Positions 23,602-33,886 of a stretch of 64,000 nucleotides of DNA are shown here, piece by piece. Each line of letters begins with the position of its first letter. The stretch's first letter is position 1. The notes beneath the pieces are model-generated. The model saw only the letters and a program-made list of their open reading frames with translations, was not told the origin of the DNA and made no database searches. The stretch is from Pelagibius sp. (lineage in GTDB: Bacteria > Pseudomonadota > Alphaproteobacteria > Kiloniellales > Kiloniellaceae). Both the position numbers and the translations under genes were made by a program. The stretch is from the NCBI RefSeq assembly GCF_028281305.1, contig NZ_JANQKD010000087.1, positions 1-64,000 of the forward strand, given 5' to 3'.

Positions 23602-24417
23602 CTACCAATCGGGCAGGAATTCCCCCAGGCGCCCGCCCAGGCGCAGCGGGGCAACCCGCGCGGCCAGACCGCTCGCCTCATCGGTCTCCACCAGGACCCC
23701 GCAAAGCGTCCCCTCCCCGCCGGCGACCGACAGGCGCTCGCCCCGCACCTTCTTGACGAAACGGTCGATCGGCACCTTTTTGTCCATGCCGATCACCGAA
23801 TCATAGTCACCGCACATGCCGGCATCGCTCTGATAGGCCGTGCCGCCCGGCAGGATCATGCTGTCCGCCGTCGGCACATGGGTATGGGTGCCGACGAAAA
23901 GAGAAACCCGGCCGTCGACGAAGTGGCCGGCGGCCATTTTCTCCGAGGTGGCTTCGGCATGGAAGTCCACCACCGCCGCGTCGACGCTGGCGCCCAGGCG
24001 ATACTGGGCCAGCAGCCCTGCGATGGCGGCAAAAGGATCGTTCAGGTCTTCCATGAAGAGCTGGCCCATGACGTTGATGACCAGCACCTTCTTGCCGCGC
24101 GCGGTGGTGTAGACCCCCACACCGCGCCCCGGCGTCCCCTCCGGATAGTTGTGCGGCCTCAGCAGGCGCGGCTCGCCGCCGATGTAGGCCATCACCTCGC
24201 GCTGGTCCCAGCTGTGGTTGCCGCCGGAGATCACGTCCACCCCGGCCTCGAAGAGCTGGCGGCAGATCTTCTCGGTGATGCCGAACCCGGAGGCCGCGTT
24301 CTCGCCGTTGGCGATGACGAAATCCAACTTCAACTGCTTACGCAGGCCGGGCAGACGCGCCAGGACCACGTCACGACCTGGGCGCCCGACAATATCGCCG
24401 CAGAACAAGAGTCTCAT
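23602..24417 (-). CDS. YmdB family metallophosphoesterase
   Basis: MRLLFCGDIVGRPGRDVVLARLPGL...FVIANGENAASGFGIT...GNHSWDQRE...DFHAEATSEK. Confidence 0.93.
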   Translation of the reverse strand: MRLLFCGDIVGRPGRDVVLARLPGLRKQLKLDFVIANGENAASGFGITEKICRQLFEAGVDVISGGNHSWDQREVMAYIGGEPRLLRPHNYPEGTPGRGVGVYTTARGKKVLVINVMGQLFMEDLNDPFAAIAGLLAQYRLGASVDAAVVDFHAEATSEKMAAGHFVDGRVSLFVGTHTHVPTADSMILPGGTAYQSDAGMCGDYDSVIGMDKKVPIDRFVKKVRGERLSVAGGEGTLCGVLVETDEASGLAARVAPLRLGGRLGEFLPDW

Positions 24418-24504
24418 AGAATCAATCGCTTTCCACTTGAGAGCGGACCGCCGCCTGACGGCGACCCAGCCCAACACGGCGCCGCTTTCGGATCCGCCGG
24501 CGCG

Positions 24505-25134
24505 TCACGGCGAAGGCGGACCGAACCGGAGAACCGCTGCCTCGGTGACCACCGCATCAAGCCGCTGGTCGTTGCCGTCGTGCGGGACCGCGGCGACCTG
24601 CTGGGCGGCATAGGCGACGCCGACGGCGAGGATATCGCTCCTGCCGCGCAGCAAGGCAAGGCTGCGGTCGTAGAATCCGCCGCCATAGCCCAGGCGATAG
24701 CCTTCCCCATCGAAGGCCAGAAGCGGCACCAACAGCACCTGCGGCTCGAACACCGGTTTCTCCGGCAGCGGCTCCTGGGTGCCGAGCGCGGCGGGCAGGA
24801 GGGTATCGCCAGGGGCCCAGACGCGGAATTCCAGAGGCCGCCCCTTCCCTGCCAGGGCCGGCAGGGTGAGCCGGCAACCGGCCTCGCCAAGGGCCTGGAG
24901 CAGCGGGCGGGGATCGATTTCGTCGGCCATGGGCCAGTACCCGGAGACGACAGTGCCGGGCCCGGGCGCGAAAGCGGAGAGAAACTGCGCACAAAGAGCC
25001 GCTGCAGCCCGCTGCCCGGCCGCGGTATCGGCGGCGGCGGCACTGGCACGGACCGCCCGGGCCGAGCGGCGCAGAGTGCGCTTGGCCGCCGCAGGTTCGG
25101 TGGCGCCTCCGGCGTCAGGCGCTTTGGCGCTCAT
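24505..25134 (-). CDS. 5-formyltetrahydrofolate cyclo-ligase
   Basis: KRTLRRSARAVR..., VLLVPLLAFDGEGYRLGYGGGFYDRSLALL; start MSAKAPD at 25134 rather than the ORF-track start at 25350. Confidence 0.92.
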   Translation of the reverse strand: MSAKAPDAGGATEPAAAKRTLRRSARAVRASAAAADTAAGQRAAAALCAQFLSAFAPGPGTVVSGYWPMADEIDPRPLLQALGEAGCRLTLPALAGKGRPLEFRVWAPGDTLLPAALGTQEPLPEKPVFEPQVLLVPLLAFDGEGYRLGYGGGFYDRSLALLRGRSDILAVGVAYAAQQVAAVPHDGNDQRLDAVVTEAAVLRFGPPSP

Positions 25135-25199
25135 AGCGTTCCGGCGCGCTGGAACGCGGCTCCAGAGGCACGCTGGTGCAGGCAGCTTACTTGGGGGAA

Positions 25200-25372
25200 A
25201 GGTCGGGCGGCGCCGCGGTGGCCGTTGGTAGCATGGGATCCTCTGTGGCCTGCCAAGCAGGTGGGCGCCATATACCGAGGCCAGGGCCCCGGCAGGGACA
25301 GCTCCCGAGAGGTTCGGTATTGGCCCCAGGGATCGCGAAACCTGACGCACCCCGCAGCGCCGCCCGCCAAAC
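25200..25372 (-). ncRNA. ssrS: 6S RNA candidate
   Basis: Between zapA and 5-FCL (conserved zapA-ssrS-ygfA order); 5' CGGGCGGCGCUGCGG pairs with 3' CCGCGGCGCCGCCCG (14/15 plus a G-U), leaving a long interrupted hairpin of about 170 nt. Confidence 0.72.
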
Positions 25373-25382
25373 CTTGGATTAT

Positions 25383-25775
25383 CTATGCCTCCTGCAGGCG
25401 GGCGGCAATAGCCTCGATGCGCTGGGCACAGGCCTCCAGCGCCTGAGTGGCCCTCTCATCGCCGGCTCCGGGGCCGGCTCCGGGGCCGGCTCCGGGCGCT
25501 GCGCCTGCGCCGACGCCGTAGCTGGCCGCCTGGCTCAGCGGCACTTCGCCGGTCTTCAAGCCGTCGATCTGGCGGCGGGCGTCGAACAGTTCGTCGGCCA
25601 CCAAGAGGCAGGACATAAACAAAAGGCGCTGTTCGCCGACCTGCCCGACGCTGCCTTCCAGCTCCCCGACCTTGCGGTCGATGTACTCGGCCAGCTTCAG
25701 CAGGTGGCCCTCCTGCCCGTCGTCGCAGGTGACCTGATAGGAGCGGCCATGAACCATCAGGGAAATCTGTGCCAT
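25383..25775 (-). CDS. zapA: Cell division protein ZapA
   Basis: MAQISLMVHGRSYQVTCDDGQEGHLLKLAEYIDRKVGEL...RLLFMSCLLVADELFDAR. Confidence 0.93.
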   Translation of the reverse strand: MAQISLMVHGRSYQVTCDDGQEGHLLKLAEYIDRKVGELEGSVGQVGEQRLLFMSCLLVADELFDARRQIDGLKTGEVPLSQAASYGVGAGAAPGAGPGAGPGAGDERATQALEACAQRIEAIAARLQEA

Positions 25776-25814
25776 CGTGACGTCCTAACCTATCCGCCTG
25801 TCTACCCGGCTGTC

Positions 25815-26036
25815 CTAACCCGCCAGGCGGCGCAGCCGCAGGATGGCCGAGTCGAGACGGGTCGAAACGGTGCTGGCAAGCTGCTGCAGGACCGCGTTCT
25901 CACGCTGCGCAGCCTTCAGGGCGTCGCGCAGCGCCTGGTCGTCGCCACCGCCTGCCGAAGCGCGCGCCGCAACAACCTGCTCCAGGTTGTCGATCGCCTG
26001 TTGCAGTCGCTTGCTGGCTTCGTCCAACTGTGCCAT
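25815..26036 (-). CDS. Small coiled-coil protein (DUF4164-like), zapA neighbour
   Basis: 73 aa predicted coiled coil MAQLDEASKRLQQAIDNLEQVVAAR...; immediately upstream of zapA. Confidence 0.7.
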   Translation of the reverse strand: MAQLDEASKRLQQAIDNLEQVVAARASAGGGDDQALRDALKAAQRENAVLQQLASTVSTRLDSAILRLRRLAG

Positions 26037-26314
26037 CGGCTTTCCGTCCAGTCTTCGTCGGCCAACCCAAAAGGTGACAGTCTACCGTCTGCCACCATGT
26101 CAACGGCTGTCACCATAGGCGTGCGTCCCGTGACCGGTCAACCTGGGAGCCCTAGGCTTCCATGCCACTGCGCGGCCTGACGAAATGCCCGGAGATTCGC
26201 TCCCATTGCGGCCAGATGCCGGTTGACCTTGGCCAGCCGTGTCGGCATGTTGCGCCCACCTAGGCCGCGCAGCGCTCTGCGCCGCCTTCTTGTTCCCCAA
26301 CAGGTGGACTTTCG

Positions 26315-28363
26315 ATGGACGCCGTCACGTCGTCTGCGCCGCAAGACAGCAGCAACGCCCCCATGGACCAAGCCAACACGCCCCATCGAGACATGGCCCC
26401 CCATCGCGACATGGCCAACGCCATCCGCGCCCTGGCCATGGATGCCGTACAGAAAGCGAACTCCGGCCATCCCGGCATGCCCATGGGCATGGCCGACGTG
26501 GCAACGGTACTCTTCACCCGTTTCCTGAAGTTCGATCCGGCAACGCCCGACTGGGCGGACCGTGACCGTTTTGTGCTCTCGGCCGGGCACGGCTCGATGC
26601 TGCTCTACGCGCTTCTGCATCTGACCGGCTACGAAGACATGACCATGGACGAGCTGCGGTCTTTCCGCCAGCTCGGCAGCCGCACCGCGGGGCATCCGGA
26701 GTACGGCCATGCCGCCGGGATCGAAACCACCACCGGCCCGCTGGGCCAGGGCCTTGCCAACGCGGTGGGCATGGCGCTTGCCGAACGTCTGCTGAACGCC
26801 CGCTTCGGCGACGACCTCGTCGACCACTACACCTATGTCATCGCCGGCGACGGCTGCCTGATGGAAGGGGTCAGCCACGAAGCGGTCTCTCTGGCCGGCC
26901 ACCTGAAACTCAACAAACTGATTGTCCTTTTTGACGACAATGCCATCTCGATCGACGGCAGCACCGACCTCGCCGTCTCCGACGATCAGTTGAAGCGTTT
27001 CGAGGCCTCGGGCTGGGCGACCAGCAGAGTGGACGGCCACGATCCGGAGGCGGTTGCGGCGGCCCTGACCACGGCGCAGGCCAGCGACCGGCCGAGCCTC
27101 ATCGCCTGCAAGACCACCATCGGCTATGGCGCCCCCAACAAGCAGGGGACGGCTGCCACCCACGGCAGCCCCCTGGGCGAGGACGAGGTGGCCGGCGCCC
27201 GCAAGGAACTGGGCTGGCCCCATGCGCCCTTTGAGCTGCCCGAGCAGGTGCTTTCGGCCTGGCGCGCCGCGGGCGCCCGCGGCGGCGAAGCGCTTGCGGC
27301 CTGGCGGCAGCGCCTGGACGCGGCCCCGGCGGAGCGGCGCCAGACCTTCGAGCGGCAGATGGCCGGCAAACTGCCCGAGGGCTGGAAAGAGGCCGTGGCC
27401 GCCTTTAAGGCCGAGGTGGTGGCCGAGGCGCCGAGCGTTGCCAGCCGCGTCTCCTCCCAGAAGACCCTGGATGTGCTCACCGCCGCAGTTCCCGAGTTGG
27501 TCGGCGGCTCCGCAGACCTGACCGGATCGAACAACACCAAGACCAAGGTCCAGGGAATCGTCTCCGCCGACGATTTCTCCGGCAGCTATCTGCACTACGG
27601 CGTGCGCGAGCACGGCATGGCCGCGGCGATGAACGGCATCGCCCTGCATGGCGGCCTCATCCCCTACGGCGGGACCTTCCTGGTCTTCACCGACTATTGC
27701 CGGCCCTCGATGCGCCTCTCGGCACTGATGAAGCAGCGGGTCATCTACGTCATGACCCACGATTCCATCGGGCTCGGCGAAGACGGCCCGACGCACCAGC
27801 CGGTCGAGCATCTGGCGGCGCTGCGCGCCATTCCCAACCTGCTGGTCTTCCGCCCGGCGGATATCGTCGAAACTGCGGAGTGCTGGGAACTGGCGATCGA
27901 GGCCGAGGAAACGCCCTCGGTGCTGGCGCTGACCCGCCAGGGGTTGCCGACGTTGCGCAAGGACAGTTCGGAAAACCATTCGGCCTATGGGGCCTATATC
28001 ATGGTGCCCGCAGACAGCGAGCGGCAGGTGACCCTGCTGGCCTCCGGCTCCGAGGTGCAGATCGCCGTCGAGGCGCAGAAGATGCTGCGCGACGAGGGTA
28101 TCTCCGCCGCCGTGGTTTCCGTGCCCTGCTGGGAGCTCTTCGAACAGCAGCCGCCGCACTACCGCGACGAGGTGCTGGGCCCGGGCACGCTGCACATCGC
28201 CATCGAGGCCGCCAGTTCTTTCGGATGGGAACGCTGGATCGAGTCCGGCGGCGGCTTCGTCGGCATGCGGTCCTTCGGGGCCTCGGCGCCGGCCAAGGAT
28301 CTCTTCAACCATTTCAACATCACCGCCGAAGCCGTTGTGGAGGCCGTCAAGACACGTTTTTGA
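26315..28363 (+). CDS. tkt: Transketolase
   Basis: [34 protein letters not shown]..., [13 protein letters not shown]. Confidence 0.97.
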   Translation: MDAVTSSAPQDSSNAPMDQANTPHRDMAPHRDMANAIRALAMDAVQKANSGHPGMPMGMADVATVLFTRFLKFDPATPDWADRDRFVLSAGHGSMLLYALLHLTGYEDMTMDELRSFRQLGSRTAGHPEYGHAAGIETTTGPLGQGLANAVGMALAERLLNARFGDDLVDHYTYVIAGDGCLMEGVSHEAVSLAGHLKLNKLIVLFDDNAISIDGSTDLAVSDDQLKRFEASGWATSRVDGHDPEAVAAALTTAQASDRPSLIACKTTIGYGAPNKQGTAATHGSPLGEDEVAGARKELGWPHAPFELPEQVLSAWRAAGARGGEALAAWRQRLDAAPAERRQTFERQMAGKLPEGWKEAVAAFKAEVVAEAPSVASRVSSQKTLDVLTAAVPELVGGSADLTGSNNTKTKVQGIVSADDFSGSYLHYGVREHGMAAAMNGIALHGGLIPYGGTFLVFTDYCRPSMRLSALMKQRVIYVMTHDSIGLGEDGPTHQPVEHLAALRAIPNLLVFRPADIVETAECWELAIEAEETPSVLALTRQGLPTLRKDSSENHSAYGAYIMVPADSERQVTLLASGSEVQIAVEAQKMLRDEGISAAVVSVPCWELFEQQPPHYRDEVLGPGTLHIAIEAASSFGWERWIESGGGFVGMRSFGASAPAKDLFNHFNITAEAVVEAVKTRF

Positions 28364-28422
28364 CCACTCCAAAGCGGAGCGGCCTTCCTATATAGATGCG
28401 CAAAAAAACGGAGGGCTCAGCC

Positions 28423-29421
28423 ATGACTTCTGCACAGCTCGCGGACACTGCCAACGCGCTCGTCGCCGACGGCAAGGGCATTCTTGCCGCCGACGAGAGT
28501 TCACCCACAATCAAGAAGCGCTTCGACAGCATCCAGATCGAATCGACCGAGGAGAACCGCCGCGACTACCGCGACATGCTGTTCTCCACCCCCGACGCCG
28601 GAGAATTCATCTCCGGTGCCATCCTCTTCGACGAGACCATTCGCCAGACCGCAGCCGACGGCACCACGCTGGTGAAGAAGCTGGAGAGCGCCGGCATCAT
28701 TCCCGGCATCAAGGTCGACATGGGGGCCAAGCCCCTGGCCGGACATCCCGGCGAGACCGTCACAGAGGGGCTTGATGGCCTGCGTGCCAGGCTGGAGGAC
28801 TACGCCAAGCTGGGCGCGCGCTTCACCAAGTGGCGCGGCGTCTACTCAATCGGCGAGGCCATGCCCAGCGCCGCCTGCATCACCGCCAACGCCCACGCGC
28901 TCGCCCGCTACGCCGCCCTGGCCCAGGAAGCCGGCCTCGTGCCGATCGTCGAGCCCGAAGTGCTGATGGACGGCGACCACAGCATCGACGACTGCGAAGA
29001 GGTGACCGAAGAGGTGCTGCGCAGCGTCTACAACGAGTTGGCAATCCAGGAGGTTTCGCTGGAAGGCAGTCTCTTGAAACCCAATATGGTGATTTCCGGT
29101 CAGGACTGTCCGGAGCAGGCCGGCGTGGCGGAGGTGGCGGAGCGCACAGTGCGCTGTCTGAAGCGCACCGTACCGGCGGCGGTGCCGGGGGTTGTCTTTC
29201 TTTCCGGCGGACAGAACGACGAGTTGGCGACCGAACACCTGGACGCCATGAACAAGCTCGGCGATCTGCCCTGGAAGCTGAGCTTCTCCTATGGCCGTGC
29301 GCTGCAGGCAGCTCCGCTCAAGGCCTGGTCGGGACAGGCGGCCAATCTGGCGGCCGGTCAGGCGGCGTTCCTGGAGCGGGCGAAGGCGAACAGCGCCGCG
29401 GCCACGGGCACCTACGCCTGA
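28423..29421 (+). CDS. Fructose-bisphosphate aldolase class I
   Basis: MTSAQLADTANALVADGKGILAADESSPTIKKRFDSI...PIVEPEVLMDGDHSI...SLEGSLLKPNMV...FSYGRALQ. Confidence 0.96.
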   Translation: MTSAQLADTANALVADGKGILAADESSPTIKKRFDSIQIESTEENRRDYRDMLFSTPDAGEFISGAILFDETIRQTAADGTTLVKKLESAGIIPGIKVDMGAKPLAGHPGETVTEGLDGLRARLEDYAKLGARFTKWRGVYSIGEAMPSAACITANAHALARYAALAQEAGLVPIVEPEVLMDGDHSIDDCEEVTEEVLRSVYNELAIQEVSLEGSLLKPNMVISGQDCPEQAGVAEVAERTVRCLKRTVPAAVPGVVFLSGGQNDELATEHLDAMNKLGDLPWKLSFSYGRALQAAPLKAWSGQAANLAAGQAAFLERAKANSAAATGTYA

Positions 29422-29534
29422 CGGGGCGCCCGACAGGCAGCTGAACGGCTACCGGTAGCGCATCGAAACGGCAGACAGTCACCAAACGCGGTTCCCCGGA
29501 AGGGGGTGCAATCAATAAGAAGGGAAGCAGGACC

Positions 29535-30545
29535 ATGGCAATTAAGGTTGGCATCAACGGCTTCGGCCGGATCGGACGGCTGGTGTTCCGCGCGGCGATG
29601 GAAAGCAAGCGCAAGGACGTCGAGTTCGTCGCCATCAACGACCTGGGCACGCCCGAGGCCAATGCCCACCTGCTGAAATACGATTCGGTCCACGGCACCT
29701 ACCCCGGCAAGGTCGAGGCCATGAAGGACGCCATCAAGGTCGACGGCAAGAAGGTGAAGGTCTTCGCCGAGCGCGACCCGGCACAGCTGCCCTGGGGCAA
29801 GCTGGGCGTCGACGTGGTCATGGAGTGCACCGGCATCTTCAACAGCAAGGACGCGGCCAGCAAGCATCTGGAAGCCGGCGCGAAGAAGGTGCTGGTCTCG
29901 GCCCCCGCTTCCGGCGCCGACATCACGGTGGTCTACGGCGTCAATCACGACAAGATCAAGAAGAGCCACCACGTCGTCTCCAACGCCTCCTGCACCACCA
30001 ACTGCCTGGTTCCGGTGGCCCACGTGCTGGAGCAGACCGTCGGCATCAAGCACGGTTTCATGACCACGGTGCACTCCTACACCGGCGATCAGCCGAGCGT
30101 CGATACGCTGCACAAGGACCTGCGGCGTGCCCGCGCCTCGGCGCTGTCCATGATCCCCACCTCCACCGGCGCCGCGCGCGCGGTCGGCCTGGTGCTGCCG
30201 GGACTGAAAGGCAAGCTGGACGGCACCGCCATCCGGGTGCCGACCCCCAACGTCAGCCTGATCGACCTGACCATCGAGGCGAAGAAGAAGACCACGGCCG
30301 AAGCCGTGAACAACGCCATGATCAAGGCCTCCAAGGGCAACCGCCTGAACGGCGTGCTGGCGGTCAACGAGGCGCCGCTGGTGTCGACGGACTTCAACCA
30401 CTCCAACGCCAGCTCCACCTTCGATGCCACCCAGACCCAGGTGCTCGACGACACCTGCGTGCGGGTGCTGTCGTGGTACGACAACGAATGGGGCTTCTCG
30501 AACCGCATGAGCGACACCGCCGTGGCGCTCGGCAAGCTCATTTAG
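29535..30545 (+). CDS. gap: Glyceraldehyde-3-phosphate dehydrogenase, type I
   Basis: MAIKVGINGFGRIGRLVFRA, VSNASCTTNCLVPVAHVL, SWYDNEWGFSNRM. Confidence 0.97.
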   Translation: MAIKVGINGFGRIGRLVFRAAMESKRKDVEFVAINDLGTPEANAHLLKYDSVHGTYPGKVEAMKDAIKVDGKKVKVFAERDPAQLPWGKLGVDVVMECTGIFNSKDAASKHLEAGAKKVLVSAPASGADITVVYGVNHDKIKKSHHVVSNASCTTNCLVPVAHVLEQTVGIKHGFMTTVHSYTGDQPSVDTLHKDLRRARASALSMIPTSTGAARAVGLVLPGLKGKLDGTAIRVPTPNVSLIDLTIEAKKKTTAEAVNNAMIKASKGNRLNGVLAVNEAPLVSTDFNHSNASSTFDATQTQVLDDTCVRVLSWYDNEWGFSNRMSDTAVALGKLI

Positions 30546-30569
30546 CAGACACTGAAGAAACAGCGGCGG

Positions 30570-30600
30570 AGGGCGGGGCCTCGAGGGCTCCGCCCTTTCT
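30570..30600 (+). terminator. Rho-independent terminator downstream of gap
   Basis: agggcgg(g)gcc-tcga-gggctccgccct followed by ttct. Confidence 0.75.
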
Positions 30601-30701
30601 CATGCCCGGATTCCAGCTATCGGGGGCGCCCGATCCAAGGCAAAGCGGCAACCGCGAAATATCGTCCCCTTCCGCCCGATCCGGCTCTATCATGACCGGC
30701 C

Positions 30702-31109
30702 ATGCAGGGCAGAACGATCATCATCCACTCCCTCGAACATGCCGTCGCCGCGCTCCGCGCCGCGCGGGAGGTGGGCTGCGCGGTCACCCTGGCCTCGCCC
30801 CCTGGCGCCGCGGCCTATACCGGCGCGCTGTGGTTCCGCGAGGTGGTGAAGGAAGCCGCGCGCGAGGTGCCGGAGGCGGAGTTCACGGCGATCCTGGACT
30901 GCGGCGACAAGCCGGGGCTGGTGATGGCGGCTTTCCGCCAGGGCGTGCGCTCGGTGCGCTTCACCGGCGCCAAGGTCGAGCGCGACAAGCTGGAGGCGCT
31001 GGCCGAGCAGGAAGGCTATCACCTGATCACCGGGGCTCTGGACAGTCTGGACCTGGCGGCGGAAGACGATCTGACCGCCGCCTGCCGGGCCTGGCTGGGG
31101 GCACAATGA
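30702..31109 (+). CDS. Conserved hypothetical protein
   Basis: 135 aa MQGRTIIIHSLEHAVAALRAAREVGCAVTLASPPGAAAYTGALWFREVV...; ATGA overlap with the downstream AAA gene. Confidence 0.75.
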   Translation: MQGRTIIIHSLEHAVAALRAAREVGCAVTLASPPGAAAYTGALWFREVVKEAAREVPEAEFTAILDCGDKPGLVMAAFRQGVRSVRFTGAKVERDKLEALAEQEGYHLITGALDSLDLAAEDDLTAACRAWLGAQ

Positions 31110-31612
31110 ATCACCCGAAACAAAACCGGCAGACGACACGGCAAGCCCTTGCGGACAGCCAGCGCCGCAGCCTGACCCACCTGACCAAGGACGTCAAAGC
31201 GGCGAAGGGCGGTATGCTCTGCCTCTTCACCGGGCCGTCCGGCAGCGGGAAGGCGCTGGCGGCCAAGACCGTGGCGTCCGACCTCGGGCGGCCGCTTCAC
31301 CGCGTCTCGCTGAAGGCCCTTCGGACCAAGTACATCGGTGAGACGGAGAAGAACCTGAAAGAGGTTTTCGCTCGGGCAGAGAGCGCAAGCGCCATCCTCC
31401 TCTTCGACGAGGCCGACGCGCTCTTCGGCAAGCGCAGCGACGTTGAGGACGCTCACGACCGCTATGCCAACCAGGAGGTCAGTTATCTGCTCGATGCGTT
31501 GGAGCGCTTCGGCGGCCTGGTGATCCTGACGGCCAACCGGAAAGACGCGCTCGACGAGGCCCTGGCCCGCCGGCTGCGCCACATGGTCGACATTGCGGAC
31601 AACGAAGACTGA
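31106..31612 (+). CDS. Small AAA ATPase, phage/contractile-injection-system-like, with non-canonical Walker A
   Basis: 168 aa in the frame of the 29825-31612 ORF: FTGPSGSGKALAAKTVASDLGRPLHRVSLKALRTKYIGETEKNLKEVFARAESASAILLFDEADALFGKRSDVEDAHDRYANQEVSYLLDALERF. Confidence 0.85.
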   Translation: MNHPKQNRQTTRQALADSQRRSLTHLTKDVKAAKGGMLCLFTGPSGSGKALAAKTVASDLGRPLHRVSLKALRTKYIGETEKNLKEVFARAESASAILLFDEADALFGKRSDVEDAHDRYANQEVSYLLDALERFGGLVILTANRKDALDEALARRLRHMVDIADNED

Positions 31613-31624
31613 GCGGCGGCATCG

Positions 31625-32275
31625 GTGGCAGACGGTCTTCAGTTTCTCCTGGTTTCGCCGCCCTTGGATGCGGAGCCTTGCCGCGACGGCGGGTTCCTCG
31701 CCGGCCTCACGGCGGTGCTCCAGGCCCACGACGATGCGCCCGCCGCCGGCCTCTCGGCGCTGCTGCTGCGCGACGGCACGCTGGACGATACCGCGCTGCT
31801 GGAAACCGCCGCGCCGATCATCCATGCCGGCCAGGACGCCGGTCTCGCAGTGCTGCTGGAGAACAGGAGGGAGCTTGTCGACGCGAGCGGCTGCGACGGC
31901 CTGCATGTCAATGCCGAGGCCGAAGGAAAGGCCTTCGCCGGCTTGCGCCGCCACCTGGGCGATGACCGCATTCTCGGCGCCGGCTGCGGGGCCTCGCGCC
32001 ACGCCGCCATGCTGGCCGGCGAAGCGGGCGCCGACTACGTCGCCTTCGGCGGCCTGGAGGCCGGCAGTGCCGCGGACCCGGCGCTGGTCGCCTGGTGGGC
32101 CGCCTGCATGACCCCGCCGGTGGTCGCCCTCGGCGCGGGAACGCCGGAGGAGGTGGCCGCCCTGGCCACCGCCGGCGCCGACTTCGTCGCCCTCGCCCCG
32201 GCCCTCTGGCTCGAAGACACCAACCCCGCCGCCGCTGTGACGACGCTGATCGCCGCTGCCTCCGGCAAGGCCTGA
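31625..32275 (+). CDS. Thiamine phosphate synthase-like protein
   Basis: TIM-barrel pattern [50 protein letters not shown]...[26 protein letters not shown]. Confidence 0.85.
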   Translation: MADGLQFLLVSPPLDAEPCRDGGFLAGLTAVLQAHDDAPAAGLSALLLRDGTLDDTALLETAAPIIHAGQDAGLAVLLENRRELVDASGCDGLHVNAEAEGKAFAGLRRHLGDDRILGAGCGASRHAAMLAGEAGADYVAFGGLEAGSAADPALVAWWAACMTPPVVALGAGTPEEVAALATAGADFVALAPALWLEDTNPAAAVTTLIAAASGKA

Positions 32276-32385
32276 AAGGCCGCGCTTCCGCGCTCCCTCG
32301 GGCACCTCGGGCGTTGCCACCCCAGGGGCAAGCTGGTAGCTTCCGCGCGCTTTCCAGAACTGCCATTTTCCCGGACCCTTCGGCC

Positions 32386-32952
32386 ATGAAGATCAACGGC
32401 AATGCCATTCGCCCCGGCAACGTCATCGAGCACAAGAACCGCCTCTGGCGGGCGGTGAAGATCCAGCACACCCAGCCCGGCAAGGGCGGCGCCTATCTGC
32501 AGGTGGAGCTGAAGGACATTCGCGACGGCACCAAGCTGAACGACCGCTTCCGCGCCAGCGAGGACGTCGAGCGCGTCCGCCTGGACCAGAAGGAGTTTCA
32601 GTTCCTCTTCGCCGAGGACGAGATGCTGACCTTCATGGACAACGAGACCTACGAGCAGATCAGCCTGCACAAGGACATGGTCGGCGAGCCGGTGGTCTAT
32701 CTGCAGGACGGCATGACGGTGACCATCGAGTCCTACGAAGGCGAACCGATCTCGGTCATGCTGCCGGACACGGTGATCATGGAGATCGTCGAGGCCGACG
32801 CGGTGGTGAAGGGGCAGACCGCCTCCTCCTCCTACAAGCCGGCGAAGCTGGAGAACGGGGCCCGGGTCATGGTGCCGCCGCATATCGAAAGCGGCACCCG
32901 CATCGTCGTGAACACCGCCGATTCAACCTATGTGGAGCGGGCCAAGGGCTAG
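32386..32952 (+). CDS. efp: Elongation factor P
   Basis: [67 protein letters not shown]. Confidence 0.97.
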   Translation: MKINGNAIRPGNVIEHKNRLWRAVKIQHTQPGKGGAYLQVELKDIRDGTKLNDRFRASEDVERVRLDQKEFQFLFAEDEMLTFMDNETYEQISLHKDMVGEPVVYLQDGMTVTIESYEGEPISVMLPDTVIMEIVEADAVVKGQTASSSYKPAKLENGARVMVPPHIESGTRIVVNTADSTYVERAKG

Positions 32953-33070
32953 CCCCGCCGCTTCTCCGAGGCCACAGCCGGGGCGCTTTTCGGGGCGCCC
33001 GCCGCCCGCAACACGTTTCGACCCGCAGTCCGTTTCCGTCCGCAGTCCTCCAACGAAGGCATCCTCCGCC

Positions 33071-33886
33071 ATGGCCACCCGCTCCGCCCTTATCAACGTC
33101 ATGGTGAAGGCCGCCAACAAGGCCGCGCGCGGGCTGAAACGCGACTTCGGCGAGCTGGAGAACCTCCAGGTCTCCCGCAAGGGACCGGCGGACTTCGTCT
33201 CCGCCGCCGATCTGAAGGCGGAGAAGACCCTTAAGGAGGAATTGTCCCACGCCAGACCGGGATACGGCTTCCTGATGGAGGAGTCCGGCAGCCAGGCACC
33301 CAGCGACGGCAACACCCGCCGCTGGCTGGTCGATCCACTGGACGGCACCACCAACTTCCTGCACGGCCTGCCGCAGTTCGCCATCTCCATCGCCCTGGAG
33401 GAGCGCGGCGAGGTCATCGCCGGGGTGGTCTACGACCCGATCAAGGACGAGCTCTTTCACGCCGAAAAGGGCGGTGGCGCCTTTCTTAACGACCGGCGCC
33501 TGCGGGTTTCCGCCCGCAACCGCCTGGGCGAGAGCCTGATCGGCACCGGCGCCCCCTTCCTGGGCCGCGGCGACTCCGAGCGTTTTCTCGGCGAGATCGA
33601 CGCCGTCATGCAGAACACGGCGGGAATCCGCCGCTGGGGCTCGGCTTCCCTGGACCTCGCCTATGTCGCCGCCGGACGTTTTGATGCCTTCTGGGAGTGG
33701 GGCCTCTCCGCCTGGGACATCGCCGGCGGAATCATCCTGGTGCGCGAGGCCGGCGGCTACGTGAGCGAGGTAAACGGCAAGCAAATCAACCTGGATAGCC
33801 CAAGCATTCTGGCCAGCAACAACAATATCCACAGCGATCTGATGAAGCTGCTCCGCAAACCTTTGAGTAACCAAAGGGCGCAATAA
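33071..33886 (+). CDS. suhB: Inositol monophosphatase family protein
   Basis: MATRSALINVMVKAANKAARGLKRDFGELENLQVS..., WLVDPLDGTTNFLHGLPQFAISIAL, SAWDIAGGIILVREAGG. Confidence 0.95.
   Translation: MATRSALINVMVKAANKAARGLKRDFGELENLQVSRKGPADFVSAADLKAEKTLKEELSHARPGYGFLMEESGSQAPSDGNTRRWLVDPLDGTTNFLHGLPQFAISIALEERGEVIAGVVYDPIKDELFHAEKGGGAFLNDRRLRVSARNRLGESLIGTGAPFLGRGDSERFLGEIDAVMQNTAGIRRWGSASLDLAYVAAGRFDAFWEWGLSAWDIAGGIILVREAGGYVSEVNGKQINLDSPSILASNNNIHSDLMKLLRKPLSNQRAQ

Noticed and set aside
25135-25350. N-terminal extension of 5-formyl-THF cyclo-ligase
   Set aside because: Low-complexity, non-homologous residues covering a structured RNA region; better start at 25134.
26138-28372. 744-aa minus-strand ORF opposite transketolase
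   Set aside because: Shadow ORF; tkt is unambiguous on the plus strand.
29825-31105. N-terminal part of the 595-aa plus ORF (29825-31612)
   Set aside because: Out-of-frame read-through of gap and the 135-aa gene; only the part from 31106 (AAA ATPase) is real.
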